DNA of 64,000 bases, taken from the NCBI GenBank assembly GCA_021647205.1, contig JAKIVD010000002.1:1-64000 (forward strand), read 5' to 3'. A program made the position numbers and the translations under genes. Numbering within the stretch: position 1 is the first letter of the stretch; each line of letters starts with the position of its first letter. The notes beneath the pieces were generated by a model that had not been told where the DNA came from, did not search any database, and worked only from the letters and a program-made list of their open reading frames with translations. Positions 42,453 through 52,137 of the stretch are shown here, one piece after another. Source of the stretch: Bacteroidales bacterium (GTDB lineage Bacteria; Bacteroidota; Bacteroidia; Bacteroidales; F082).

Positions 42453-44060
42453 TTACATCCTGAATACACCATATTTCTGTTCGGGCCACTTTTTGTTTAC
42501 CGATGCGGCTATCCCCATGGCCAGCACTTTCCGGGTGTCTGCAGGATCGATGATACCATCGTCCCACAGGCGCGACGTACTGTAATAGGCCGAGCCTTCG
42601 GTTTCGTATTTGGCCAGTATCCGTTGCCGCAGTTCTTCGATTTCCCCTTTGGGTGGTTCAATGCCACGGGCACGGTACTGGTCTTCTTTTACCGTAGTCA
42701 GCACGATGGCTGCCTGCTCGCCGCCCATAACGGAGATTTTGGCGTTGGGCCACATGAACAGCAGGTTGGGGTCGTAAGCCCTGCCGGCCATGCCGTAGTT
42801 TCCTGCCCCGAAAGAGCCACCGAAGATCACCGTAAATTTGGGTACGTTGGCATTGGATACCGCGTGCACCATTTTGGCGCCGTCTTTGGCAATGCCCCCG
42901 CGCTCAAATTCTTTTCCAACCATGAATCCGGTTACGTTTTGAAGGAAAATAAGCGGGATCTTTCGGGAGGTACACAGTTCGATAAAGTGTGTGACCTTGA
43001 GGGCCGAATCGGAAAACAAAACTCCGTAATTGGCAATGATGCCCACCGGAAATCCCATGATGTAGGCGAAACCGGTAACAACAGTGGTGGCATATTTGGA
43101 TTTGAATTCCTGAAAACGGCTGCCGTCCACCATGCGCATGATGATTTCTCGCGGGTCAACGATCTTCCGTAGGTCAACCGGTGCAATGCCGTACAATTCT
43201 TTGGGGTCGTACAGGGGTTCTTCAACGGGCAGAATATCCAGTTGTTGTTTTTCTTTGAAGGCCAGGTTTTCAAAAATATTGCGGCAAATCTGAATGGCGT
43301 GGGTATCGTTCTCAGCCAGGTGGTCGGCCACCCCCGAAATGGAAGTGTGCACCTCTGCCCCGCCCAGTTCTTCAGCCGTTACCACTTCGCCGGTGGCGGC
43401 TTTCACCAAAGGGGGGCCGCCCAGAAAAATGGTTCCCTGATTCCGCACGATAATTGTTTCGTCGCTCATGGCAGGCACGTAGGCGCCGCCGGCGGTGCAC
43501 GATCCCATCACAATAGCAATTTGGGGGATGCCTTCTGCCGACATTTTGGCCTGGTTGTAGAACAAACGGCCGAAATGGTCGCGGTCGGGAAAAACAGTGT
43601 CTTGTTCCGATAAAAATGCCCCGCCCGAGTCAACGAGATACACGCAGGGAAGGTGATTTTTCATGGCAATTTCCTGTGCGCGCAAATGTTTCTTGACGGT
43701 AAAGTGCATATAACTGCCACCTTTTACTGTGGCATCGTTGGCAATAATCATTGTTTCGCGACCATGGATAACACCAATTCCGGTGGCAACACCTGCCGAA
43801 GGAAATCCGTCATCGTATTGGCCGATGGCTGCCATTGCCGATAATTCCAGGAAGGGCGTATTGGGGTCAACCAGCAGGTTAATGCGGTCGCGGGCCAGCA
43901 ATTTCCCCCTTTCCTTGTGCTTGACAATCGCCCTTTCCGAACCTCCGCGGGTGCTAAAATCCATTCGTTCCCTGAATTGTTTCAGCAGTTTCTCAAATTC
44001 TGATTTGTTGGATTTGAATTCTTTGGAGGTAGTATCAATTTTGCTTTTTAATGTAAACAC
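42453..44060 (-). CDS. mccB: Methylcrotonyl-CoA carboxylase carboxyltransferase subunit
   Basis: A 535-residue acyl-CoA carboxyltransferase (beta subunit). Long stretches follow the methylcrotonyl type closely: [77 protein letters not shown] and [17 protein letters not shown]. The second half has [21 protein letters not shown] and [15 protein letters not shown]. This pattern favours 3-methylcrotonyl-CoA over propionyl-CoA as substrate. It is the first minus-strand gene of the cluster and is divergent from the HMG-CoA-lyase-family gene across 256 bp with no clear -7 box. Confidence 0.92.
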   Translation of the reverse strand: MFTLKSKIDTTSKEFKSNKSEFEKLLKQFRERMDFSTRGGSERAIVKHKERGKLLARDRINLLVDPNTPFLELSAMAAIGQYDDGFPSAGVATGIGVIHGRETMIIANDATVKGGSYMHFTVKKHLRAQEIAMKNHLPCVYLVDSGGAFLSEQDTVFPDRDHFGRLFYNQAKMSAEGIPQIAIVMGSCTAGGAYVPAMSDETIIVRNQGTIFLGGPPLVKAATGEVVTAEELGGAEVHTSISGVADHLAENDTHAIQICRNIFENLAFKEKQQLDILPVEEPLYDPKELYGIAPVDLRKIVDPREIIMRMVDGSRFQEFKSKYATTVVTGFAYIMGFPVGIIANYGVLFSDSALKVTHFIELCTSRKIPLIFLQNVTGFMVGKEFERGGIAKDGAKMVHAVSNANVPKFTVIFGGSFGAGNYGMAGRAYDPNLLFMWPNAKISVMGGEQAAIVLTTVKEDQYRARGIEPPKGEIEELRQRILAKYETEGSAYYSTSRLWDDGIIDPADTRKVLAMGIAASVNKKWPEQKYGVFRM

Positions 44061-44316
44061 TGGATGCGGTTTTTAAGTTTTCGGTAAATGATTACAGCCG
44101 CTTTCACGACCCTTCGGCACAAGTATGCAATGATAAGAAAAATAAGCATATTTAAGCCTTGCTTTTTTCAGAATTTCCGACGGTCATATAATTTAGAAAG
44201 TGTTAAAAGAAGCTGTATTTTTTAAAATGTGAAATTGTTCTTTCCATATTGGCTTTTTTGTATAAATTAGCCTTCCTGTTTTCTGGAAGAAACAGCCCTG
44301 ATCTAAAAGCTGAAAA

Positions 44317-45330
44317 ATGAATTATCCGAAAAAAGTTGTTATTGGAGACATAACTGTCCGTGATGGTTTTCAACATGAAGAAATATTCGTCCCCACGCCG
44401 GCCAAAGTGTGGGTGGCCGAAGAGTTAATCCTTGCCGGGCTCAAACATCTTGAACTGACAAATTTCGGCAACCCCAAAGGGATGCCGCAGTTTAAGGATG
44501 CCGACGAGCTGATGAAAGGTGTCAGGAAAAGTAAACGGGTAAAAGACAAACTTGACGGCGTAAGCCTGACAGCAGTTACCATCCGCGAAAGGGCTATCGA
44601 ACGGGCGATTCAGGCCAAAAAAGACGGCTACGGACCCGACCGGATTTTACTCATGGTCTCCACCAGCGAATCGCACCAGAAAAAAAATTCGGGGCTTTCG
44701 CTGGCCGATTACTGGAAGATGGCCGAGGAATGGATTCCCAAAGCCCAGGCTGCCGGTATTAAAGTAAACGGTACGGTTTCAACCATTTGGGGCTGCCCCC
44801 TCGAAGGCCCCACCAAAATGGAGGATGCCATTGTTTTTGCCAAACGCTGGCTCGACATTGGTGCCAACGATGTGGAACATGCCGACCACGATGGCTCGGC
44901 CTCGCCCGACCGGGTGTACAGGTATTACTCGATGTTGATGGATAAAATTGATAACCCCCACAAACATATCGTCCATTTTCATACTACCCGTGGCTGGGGA
45001 CTGGCCAATGTGCTGGCAGCCCTGCAGGCCGGCATGACCAATTATGAAGCGACTTTGGGTGGCATCGGCGGACAGCCGGCTAATTTTGTGAGCGGAGTGC
45101 CTGTGTCGGGAACGGGTGCTTATTATTATAAAGATGCCAAGGATGTTGGCCTCGTTTCTATGGAAGACATGGTGGTAATGATGGATGAGATGGGGATAGA
45201 AACCAATCTGGATATTGACAAAATCCTGGAAACCGGTAAAATGGTGGAACGGATTTTAGGCCGCCGACTGCGTTCCGAAACCATCAATCAGGGAAGAATT
45301 CCGAAAGAGCTGTCCGGGAGAAACTGGTAA
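44317..45330 (+). CDS. HMG-CoA lyase-family protein without the usual cysteine
   Basis: A 337-residue TIM-barrel protein of the HMGL/DRE family. It has the metal-binding opening GDITVRDGFQHEE (RDG motif), a substrate helix with HLELTNFGNP, and the metal-binding HFHTTRGWGLANVLAAL. In place of the lyase signature GGLGGCP the sequence is GGIGGQPANF, so the catalytic loop cysteine is glutamine. Context (divergent from mccB, with hydratase and CoA-transferase in the cluster) argues for cleavage of HMG-CoA to acetoacetate and acetyl-CoA. The missing cysteine leaves room for another aldol-type reaction. Confidence 0.85.
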   Translation: MNYPKKVVIGDITVRDGFQHEEIFVPTPAKVWVAEELILAGLKHLELTNFGNPKGMPQFKDADELMKGVRKSKRVKDKLDGVSLTAVTIRERAIERAIQAKKDGYGPDRILLMVSTSESHQKKNSGLSLADYWKMAEEWIPKAQAAGIKVNGTVSTIWGCPLEGPTKMEDAIVFAKRWLDIGANDVEHADHDGSASPDRVYRYYSMLMDKIDNPHKHIVHFHTTRGWGLANVLAALQAGMTNYEATLGGIGGQPANFVSGVPVSGTGAYYYKDAKDVGLVSMEDMVVMMDEMGIETNLDIDKILETGKMVERILGRRLRSETINQGRIPKELSGRNW

Positions 45331-45462
45331 GAACCTGCTTTTTTAGGGTTTTGATGGTGTACAACCGCAAAGCCTTCTGCCAGACACAATGCCAATACCT
45401 TTTGCTGTCTGAGAACAATCTTTTTGACATTGTTTCTATTAAATCCACCTAAAAAATTAATT

Positions 45463-45819
45463 ATGCCTGACAAGATAACTATCAACGAACAATTGCAACT
45501 TGCTTCGGTTGTTCCGTATGGAAAAGTTACAAGTGATGAAATTGAAAACTCTATCAATGAACTGGCCAGATTATTTAAGGAGGAAAAAATTGATAAAGTA
45601 TTGGTGGACACGACAAAGATAGAAGCCCTCCCCAATGCAGCAAGGCTTTATTCGCTGTCAAAAAAGTTCCCCGCAGTGCTCAAGTTTGCGCTGGTGGCAT
45701 CCCGCGACCAATTGATATTTGAGGAGCTCCAATTTATTGAGACAACAAGTATTAACAAAGGTAAAATGGTAAAGGTATTCGAATCGGCTGAAAAAGCCGG
45801 AGACTGGTTAGCTGACTAA
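45463..45819 (+). CDS. SpoIIAA/STAS-like hypothetical protein
   Basis: A 118-residue soluble protein. Its alternating strands and helices (ARLFKEEKIDKVLVDTTKIEALPN near the middle and FEELQFIETTSINKG near the end) resemble small SpoIIAA-like/STAS-fold proteins. The similarity is at the level of pattern, not a clear signature. No signal peptide. The frame begins at 45424, but ATG 45463 gives a compact start. It sits alone between the lyase-family gene and the Rieske gene, and its relation to either is unclear. Confidence 0.6.
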   Translation: MPDKITINEQLQLASVVPYGKVTSDEIENSINELARLFKEEKIDKVLVDTTKIEALPNAARLYSLSKKFPAVLKFALVASRDQLIFEELQFIETTSINKGKMVKVFESAEKAGDWLAD

Positions 45820-45870
45820 GAATTCCGGCAACAGTAACTTTGGATGAACGAGTGGAAAAAATAACATGCA

Positions 45871-46269
45871 TTGAAAGAGAACAAACACAACCGACGCCTT
45901 TTCATCAAATCTGCCGGATTGGGCTTGTTGTTAGTTACAGTTTTTCTATGGGACAAACTTGTTGGGACGGATAAAAAACTAACTGCCCGGCACAAAATCA
46001 GTATCCCGTTCAACCCCAACAAAAACATCAGTTTTCAGAATGATTTTATCGTGGTGAACCAGCACGGCCAAACGCAGGTTTTTTCGTCACATTGCACCCA
46101 TTTGGGATGCACCATCAATAAATCACAGGGCAACCTGCTGGTTTGCCCCTGCCACGGCTCGGCCTTCGACAGGAACGGACAGGCCGTCAGGGGGCCTGCA
46201 ACCCAGGCGCTAAAACCATTGCCCTTTACCATCAACAAAGCTACTGACCAGCTTACCATTGAGGTTTAG
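45871..46269 (+). CDS. Rieske [2Fe-2S] protein
   Basis: A 132-residue Rieske iron-sulfur protein. The twin-arginine-type N-terminus (NRRLFIKSAGLGLLLVTVFLW) supplies a Tat signal that probably stays as membrane anchor. The cluster ligands are C75 and H77 in CTHLGC and C92 and H95 in CPCHGS, with C80 and C94 placed to form the usual disulfide. It starts with TTG at 45871, the only in-frame start before the Tat motif. The cytochrome b-multihaem fusion follows after 3 bp, so the two make a Rieske/cytochrome b complex in which this protein would take the first electron from quinol. Confidence 0.9.
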   Translation: MKENKHNRRLFIKSAGLGLLLVTVFLWDKLVGTDKKLTARHKISIPFNPNKNISFQNDFIVVNQHGQTQVFSSHCTHLGCTINKSQGNLLVCPCHGSAFDRNGQAVRGPATQALKPLPFTINKATDQLTIEV

Positions 46270-46272
46270 AAA

Positions 46273-48996
46273 ATGAAGCTCTGGAAGAAATTATTCGCCC
46301 AAACCACTTACGGACAACTGACAATTGCCCTCTTTCTGATATGTGGCGTTTCGGGCGTGTTTCTCGCTATTCCTTACGATGTAGCCGAACCCTATCGCGC
46401 AGTGAGCACCATGCGGATTGCCAGTCCGGCGGCCTCGCTGTTCAGGAACCTGCACTTCTGGAGTGCCCAGTTGTTTTTGATTTTTACTTTTCTGCACATG
46501 TGGGACCACTTCCGGAAGACAGAGAAAATCAAACTGAAAAAAGGGCTCTGGCTGCGGATGTGCCTCGGGGTTTTAATTATTTTCCTGGCCATGCTGACTG
46601 GCTTTTTGCTCAAAGGCGATGCAGACAGCAGGCAGGCAAGACAAATTCTGGAAAGTCTGACAGCAGGCATCCCGGTGGCCGGCTCTTTGCTTGCCTATTC
46701 CCTGCTGGGGAAGGCCGGCGACTACCAACTGATTTACGTCCACCACATCGCTACTTTTACGGTTTTTATCGCGGTGATGATTTTTGAACACGCACGAAAA
46801 ATCTGGCCGAAATGGGGGGGATTTGTCCTCAGCCTCTCGGTTTTGCTGGTGCTCAGCTATTTTTTTTCGGCCCCGCTGCACGACAACCTGCACCCCACGG
46901 TGAAGGGGCCCTGGTACTTTGTGGGCTTACAGGAAATACTGCACTGGCTTACCATTCCCGGCCTCTCACTGCTTTTTGTGTTGCTGGTGCTGGGGCTCAT
47001 TTACCTGGTTCCCTTTCTTTCTGACCGGGGATCATTCATCGCAAAAAGATCATTACTCATCATTACCATTTTATATTTGTTGCTGTCAGCCGAAGGCTTG
47101 TTTTTCAGGGGTCAAAACTGGCAGTGGATGTGGCCGGGCGAAAAGGGCTACACCTGGTCGGTACTGCATGCCTACCGGATGTCCCGGGTGGTCTTCGGCC
47201 CTGATTTCAACATAGGCCAGGTGGTTGAAGCACCCCTGATTAATGGCCGCAAAGAAAGCTGCACCATTTGCCACAGCAAAGTTTCGGGTTTTACACTTTC
47301 GCACAACCCTGAAGCCCTGGGCTGCGCTTCCTGCCACGGTGGCAACCCGTTGGAACCAGATAAAAACAAAGCCCACCAAAACATGCGGCTTATCCCCGGT
47401 AACCTGTCCGATGCCTCCATGAGCTGCGGAACTGTAAATTGTCATCCCGAAATCACCCAACGCATCAACAGCGGACTGATGGCAACTTTAAGTGGGATGA
47501 TTAGCGTTGACCGCTTTGTTTTCAATGAAGAAGACCATCCTGATGTATTGACAGACCTGCACCATCTGGCCGGTTCACCTGCCGACGAGCACCTGAAAAA
47601 CCTGTGTGTCCGTTGCCATCTCGGCAACCCGAAAACCGAATGGGGCACCGTTGGCCAACATAGCCGCGGGGGGGGGTGCCTCGCCTGCCACCTCAACTAC
47701 GAAGCAGCTACCCTGACTGCCCTGCTCGAACACAATAAAAACACCAACGATACTTCCTACTTAAAGCTGCATCCTTCGATCAGCCTGAAGGTCACCAACG
47801 AACACTGCTTTGGCTGCCACAGCCGGTCGGGACGCATTTCCACCAATTACGAAGGCTGGCACGAAACCATCCTCAGCAAAGAAGAAATGCCCGATGGCAG
47901 TTTGTACAGACTGGTAGAAGACAAGCGGGTTTTTCGTTATGTGCAGGACGATGTCCACCATGCGCTGGAAATGGAATGCATCGATTGCCACAACTCTTAC
48001 GAATTGATGGGGGATGGAAAATTGTACGCCCATCAGGAAAATCAGCAAACTGTTCACTGCAGCGATTGCCATTTTACCGGCAAACCCGAAACCATTGAAC
48101 AGCAAAACCTCGACCAGGAAGCCGCACTTATTACCGGCTTGCGGTATGGCCATGTTACAGACAGGGAATTTTTGTTGACGGCTAAAAGAAATCAAGTCCT
48201 CATCAATACCTTTTATGAGAATGACACAGCTTTTCTGCTCACCAAGAACAAACAACGGCTTTTTAAAATGAAACCACCCAAAGCTGTTTGTAGCGAAGGA
48301 AAAGCGCATAAAGATTTGAGCTGTTCTGCCTGCCACACCTCCTGGGCGCCAAGCTGTTTCGGTTGCCACAACGAATACGATGCCCGTGAGCCGGGTTACA
48401 ACATGCTGACCAATAAAGAGGAAAGCGGAAGCTGGGTGGAGTTTGTGGGCGAGTATAACGCACATCCGCCCGCGCTGGGAATTCGTGTGAAGGAGAATGA
48501 AAAATCAATCATCCCCGTTGTGCCCGGTATGGTGCTTACTATTGATGTTTCATCCTTCACCAAACAAACACACGATTCGTTAATTTTCCAACGATTGTTC
48601 GCCCCGGCAGCACCACATACTACTTCCAAAGCGGGTCGTTCGTGCCAATCGTGCCACAACAATCCTGTTGCCCTGGGCTATGGCAAAGGGAAGCTGGAAT
48701 TCACTGTGAAGAACGGCCTGGGGCGCTGGACATTCGACCCTGCTTACCAGAACAATCTTCACGATGGTTTGCCCGAAGATGCCTGGATAGGTTTTCTGCA
48801 GGAAAGAACCGGGAAAGTAAGTACCCGTTCCGATGTCAGGCCTTTTTCAATTCAGGAACAACAAAATATTTTGACTGTTGGCGCTTGTCTGACCTGCCAC
48901 AAAGAAAGTTCGCTGATCATGCAGCAAAGTCTGTCAGACTTTAAGGAAATACTCCGGTCGAAAAAGGGGAAGTGCGCATTGCCCGTGTGGGAATAG
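46273..48996 (+). CDS. Cytochrome b fused to a dodecahaem cytochrome c domain
   Basis: A 907-residue fusion. Residues 1-280 form a cytochrome b part with about seven membrane segments. The haem b ligands are likely H61/H75 and H158/H173 (spacings 14 and 15, as in cytochrome b6). KGPWYFVGLQE (211-221) corresponds to the PEWY region of the quinol site. Residues about 325-907 are a periplasmic domain with twelve c-haem sites: CxxCH at C330, C351, C445, C469, C512, C569, C596, C684, C695, C791 and C872, plus CX4CH at C385. Together with the Rieske protein 3 bp upstream it should oxidise menaquinol and pass electrons straight to the haem chain. The electron acceptor is unknown. No separate cytochrome c1 or NrfD-type gene lies nearby. 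Confidence 0.88.
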   Translation: MKLWKKLFAQTTYGQLTIALFLICGVSGVFLAIPYDVAEPYRAVSTMRIASPAASLFRNLHFWSAQLFLIFTFLHMWDHFRKTEKIKLKKGLWLRMCLGVLIIFLAMLTGFLLKGDADSRQARQILESLTAGIPVAGSLLAYSLLGKAGDYQLIYVHHIATFTVFIAVMIFEHARKIWPKWGGFVLSLSVLLVLSYFFSAPLHDNLHPTVKGPWYFVGLQEILHWLTIPGLSLLFVLLVLGLIYLVPFLSDRGSFIAKRSLLIITILYLLLSAEGLFFRGQNWQWMWPGEKGYTWSVLHAYRMSRVVFGPDFNIGQVVEAPLINGRKESCTICHSKVSGFTLSHNPEALGCASCHGGNPLEPDKNKAHQNMRLIPGNLSDASMSCGTVNCHPEITQRINSGLMATLSGMISVDRFVFNEEDHPDVLTDLHHLAGSPADEHLKNLCVRCHLGNPKTEWGTVGQHSRGGGCLACHLNYEAATLTALLEHNKNTNDTSYLKLHPSISLKVTNEHCFGCHSRSGRISTNYEGWHETILSKEEMPDGSLYRLVEDKRVFRYVQDDVHHALEMECIDCHNSYELMGDGKLYAHQENQQTVHCSDCHFTGKPETIEQQNLDQEAALITGLRYGHVTDREFLLTAKRNQVLINTFYENDTAFLLTKNKQRLFKMKPPKAVCSEGKAHKDLSCSACHTSWAPSCFGCHNEYDAREPGYNMLTNKEESGSWVEFVGEYNAHPPALGIRVKENEKSIIPVVPGMVLTIDVSSFTKQTHDSLIFQRLFAPAAPHTTSKAGRSCQSCHNNPVALGYGKGKLEFTVKNGLGRWTFDPAYQNNLHDGLPEDAWIGFLQERTGKVSTRSDVRPFSIQEQQNILTVGACLTCHKESSLIMQQSLSDFKEILRSKKGKCALPVWE

Positions 48997-49048
48997 TAAG
49001 TTGATTGACTATACGGGTTTTTGGGAAGTTTAGTAACCATAAAATTTC

Positions 49049-49630
49049 TCAGCACTTTATCAGGTCGTCGGGGGTATTCAGGTTTTGAAAAAGCTTTCCT
49101 GAAAAAGAGGGCAACAGCTCGTCAACAGCGAGGCTGTGGAAGTTGACTTTTTTAAAGAAGTTCATCATTTTGTAGTCGCCAGACTCCACGCACTGACCCA
49201 GAACAGCCAATACGTTGGTGGCATAGCAGGCCGCCAGTGGTTCCAGCAAGTCATCGCCATGACCGGGAACAAGCACCTGGTATTTATCAATGTTTTCCAG
49301 CAGGAATTCAAACAGGCGTGTGGTTACAAAAGGTGTGTCGCACGATAGCACCAGGTTGTGCCGGGTGTCCGACTGCCTGAGGCAGGTAAAGATACCGCCC
49401 ATGGGACCGATGCCTGTCACATCATCAGGCAAGACTTCCAAACCAAAAGAAGCGTAGTCTTCAATCTCATTATTGGCACTGATGATGATGCGTCCGCAAA
49501 GCGGCTTCAAAGTTTCGATGGCATAACTCACCAGGGACTTGCCGTGAAACCGGCACAAACCTTTGTCGCGCCCCATGCGGCTGCTTTTTCCGCCGGCCAG
49601 GATGATGCCCGTTACTGCTGCTTTGACCAT
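49049..49630 (-). CDS. mobA: Molybdenum cofactor guanylyltransferase
   Basis: A 193-residue nucleotidyltransferase that adds GMP to molybdopterin. The signature LAGGKSSRMGRDKGL (residues 11-25) is intact, followed by GPMGGIFTCL and a metal-binding aspartate in LSCDTPF. The closing NLNTPDDL is also typical. It implies that the organism has bis-MGD molybdo- or tungstoenzymes, none of which is in the window. A near-match -7 box, TAGCTTCG, lies at 49649-49656 on the minus strand, 18 bp before the ATG. Confidence 0.92.
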   Translation of the reverse strand: MVKAAVTGIILAGGKSSRMGRDKGLCRFHGKSLVSYAIETLKPLCGRIIISANNEIEDYASFGLEVLPDDVTGIGPMGGIFTCLRQSDTRHNLVLSCDTPFVTTRLFEFLLENIDKYQVLVPGHGDDLLEPLAACYATNVLAVLGQCVESGDYKMMNFFKKVNFHSLAVDELLPSFSGKLFQNLNTPDDLIKC

Positions 49631-49735
49631 GTAATTTCTATTAAAGGGCGAAGCTACAAAATCCCGGCTTCCGTTGCCAGCCAGGCACGCCTTTGTTCTA
49701 ACCCGTGCTTGTTTTGTTCTTTTAACAGCGGATGC

Positions 49736-51139
49736 TTAAAACAGGAAATTCAGCCCGACGTAAAAGCCTGATTTTCCATCCTGTTCGTTCAACGCCCTTC
49801 CATAGTCGATGGCGAGGATAAAGTTCTGGTTCATTGCAATATGCAATCCGGCGCCCAGGCTGTTGTGAAAACCTTCCGTACCAAAACTAAAATAATCAGC
49901 CAGGTTTACAAAGCCAGGGTCTTCGGGCGACAAGCCGTCATTGATCAGCTTCGCTTGTTTTTCCACATCCATAAACTGGATTATCCTTCCTGAGTCGAAG
50001 AAGCCGCTGAGTGCAAAATAGAAATTCTGCTTCAGCCAGTAGAATTTCACAAACTTCCAGCGAAATTCAAAATTCCCGAACACCATCCCGTCACCAATCA
50101 CACGGTTTCGCTGGATGCCCCGCAGGGTTTTCGCACCGCCAAGCCCTTCGTTGTATGCTCCGGCCATTCTTGAATAATACATAATTCCCTGGGCATAATA
50201 CGGGGTATGACCGGCAATGTTGGCCTGCATCCCCAGCCGGTAGGCGAAGGTAAGTTTTTCCTTTACGAGCGTAAAATACTGACGGTGGGTGATGGCCAGT
50301 TTCATAAATCCCTGATTCATATTCGAAAATGATTTTGGTGCCGATGCGACAATGAGCTCTGTCCATACACCACGCTGCGGGTTGGGTTCGTTGTCGCGGC
50401 TGTCGAAAACCAGGCCAAGTTTGATAACCGTAAACATCCCGCCGTCTTTTTCGCTTTGCGGGATAATGTTCCAGTCAACATATTTTTGGTAAAGTCCGTC
50501 AACGGAATCGGGCAATAGTTTATCATCCGATTTTCCTTTGTTCAAATGGGCAACATCAACCGGGGAAGTAGAAATACTGTACCAATCGGCACCGGCCAGC
50601 CACAGGAATTTCTTACTGCTGATCTTACCCTGAAAATCGAGTTTAACGCGCATAAATTTCCGGTTCAACCGATAAAACACACGCGATTTGTAATCCGGGC
50701 CGGCATCATCTTCCCAGCTTTGGTTGTAGACCGCTTCGTAACCGTTAAAGCCAAAGAACTTAAAGGTACGGTCGGGGATGTAGCTCACATCAAGGGAGGT
50801 GCGGATGCCGTGGATCAGCCTGTCGGAATCGTAATAGAAACGAAAAATACCGCTTCCCTTCAAAAACCAGGAGGCTTCAAGGTAGAGCGAATGATCGTAC
50901 AGCGGGTAACGGCTGCCGTCGCCATAATGGTAGAGGTTGGTCAGCGCACCTAACTGCAGCCCAAGATCCGAGTCGAAAGAAATAACCGGCAATGCACCAA
51001 AGTTCCAGCCGGTTTTTATTTTGTCCGCTTTCAGGTCTTTTTCAACTTCTTCGGTGCCTTTTTCATCTCCCTGCGCGCATACGGATACCGGGATAAGAAC
51101 GAAAATAAAAACAAAAAGTCTGAGTAATGATTTGTTCAT
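49736..51139 (-). CDS. Omp85/BamA-like outer-membrane barrel
   Basis: A 467-residue protein with signal peptide (1-22, ending VCAQG) and a surface-antigen (D15-type) beta barrel filling nearly the whole length. There is no room for POTRA domains. PNPQRGVWTELIVA and GGAKTLRGIQRNRVIGDG (the RG-type motif of the barrel loop) are typical of Omp85 proteins, as is the final FYVGLNFLF. Such POTRA-less members are common in Bacteroidota and have unknown roles. It is followed after 38 bp upstream by the T9SS gene on the same strand. Confidence 0.85.
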   Translation of the reverse strand: MNKSLLRLFVFIFVLIPVSVCAQGDEKGTEEVEKDLKADKIKTGWNFGALPVISFDSDLGLQLGALTNLYHYGDGSRYPLYDHSLYLEASWFLKGSGIFRFYYDSDRLIHGIRTSLDVSYIPDRTFKFFGFNGYEAVYNQSWEDDAGPDYKSRVFYRLNRKFMRVKLDFQGKISSKKFLWLAGADWYSISTSPVDVAHLNKGKSDDKLLPDSVDGLYQKYVDWNIIPQSEKDGGMFTVIKLGLVFDSRDNEPNPQRGVWTELIVASAPKSFSNMNQGFMKLAITHRQYFTLVKEKLTFAYRLGMQANIAGHTPYYAQGIMYYSRMAGAYNEGLGGAKTLRGIQRNRVIGDGMVFGNFEFRWKFVKFYWLKQNFYFALSGFFDSGRIIQFMDVEKQAKLINDGLSPEDPGFVNLADYFSFGTEGFHNSLGAGLHIAMNQNFILAIDYGRALNEQDGKSGFYVGLNFLF

Positions 51140-51177
51140 AGGGTTTATTTTTAAACATCAAATTGAATACTACTGGT

Positions 51178-52065
51178 TTATTTTTTCAGGAAAGAACCAC
51201 CAAAAACATGTCTGTTGTTTTGGATAACAACGTAGGTGAACAATCCGGGCTTGAAGGATTGAATATTCAGTTGGGCAGTCTTGCCGGGAAAATCAGCCTT
51301 TGTTATCAGTTTACCATTTGCATCGAAGACAATAAGTTCTCTTTTCTCAGCTTCTTCACCTGCCACAAAGTTCACCCTGTCAACAGCCGGGTTGGGATAA
51401 ACATGCAGCGGGGTTGGCGGGTCCCAAAGGTCGATGATCCCTGTATTGGTTTCAATAACAAGGCTGTCAACAAGCAAAACCGATCCGATCTGCATGTCTT
51501 CGGAACCGGAAGAAAAAAATATCACGTTAAAGGTATCGGGGAGGTGATCGTTCTTATTGACCATAATGACTTCGAAAGGGGCCCAACCGGAGGTGTCGTG
51601 CAAAAAGGCAAACCCGCTTCCGATAGTGTCCAGTTCTTCGCCCGCGGGGTGCCGGAAATTGTAAATAACAACACTTGCCGAATCACCGTTCAGCCCGGAA
51701 TATTTATACATTCCCCTGAGCCTGGAAACATTTTCCCTCAGAAAAAAGCCGCCGGAAAAAGTAACCCCATCAAAACCCTGAAAAACCAAATCGGCCAGGG
51801 TAATCAGACCGGGTGCCTGAAACAAACCATTCAAAAGGTCAATTGTTTCGAGACGGGCGGCATAATTTCCACTATAGGCATCTTCACTTTTTGTTACGCC
51901 CACCGCCCCGAAGGCGGAAGTAAGCTGATTTGGTGAATTCCAGAACACGGGTTCCTCGTAAGTGCCCACATTTTCCCAGCTTTCAAGGTTGCTGTTTGGT
52001 AATGTTTGCGCTTTCAAAAAAAGAACCGGTAAAAAGCATAGGAACAACAACAAATAGTTTTTCAT
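51178..52065 (-). CDS. T9SS-sorted protein with PCMD-like beta domain
   Basis: A 295-residue exported protein: signal peptide (1-19, ending FLKAQ), then a jelly-roll-like domain of about 190 residues beginning LPNSNLESWENVG, like the putative carbohydrate-binding (PCMD) domains of this phylum. The type A sorting domain spans about residues 220-295 (YPNPAVDRVNFVAG to GSFLKK). It probably ends up at the cell surface or outside. No catalytic site is evident. It lies upstream of the Omp85-like gene on the same strand. Confidence 0.82.
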   Translation of the reverse strand: MKNYLLLFLCFLPVLFLKAQTLPNSNLESWENVGTYEEPVFWNSPNQLTSAFGAVGVTKSEDAYSGNYAARLETIDLLNGLFQAPGLITLADLVFQGFDGVTFSGGFFLRENVSRLRGMYKYSGLNGDSASVVIYNFRHPAGEELDTIGSGFAFLHDTSGWAPFEVIMVNKNDHLPDTFNVIFFSSGSEDMQIGSVLLVDSLVIETNTGIIDLWDPPTPLHVYPNPAVDRVNFVAGEEAEKRELIVFDANGKLITKADFPGKTAQLNIQSFKPGLFTYVVIQNNRHVFGGSFLKK

Positions 52066-52137
52066 TTTTTTAACTTTCAGGTGTTCAACAAATATGCACT
52101 TTTAGCTTTTCGATGCTAATTTATAGTTTATATTCGT

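Noticed and set aside
49736-51139. Full BamA/TamA assembly factor
   Set aside because: No POTRA domains fit before the barrel, so only an Omp85-like barrel is called.
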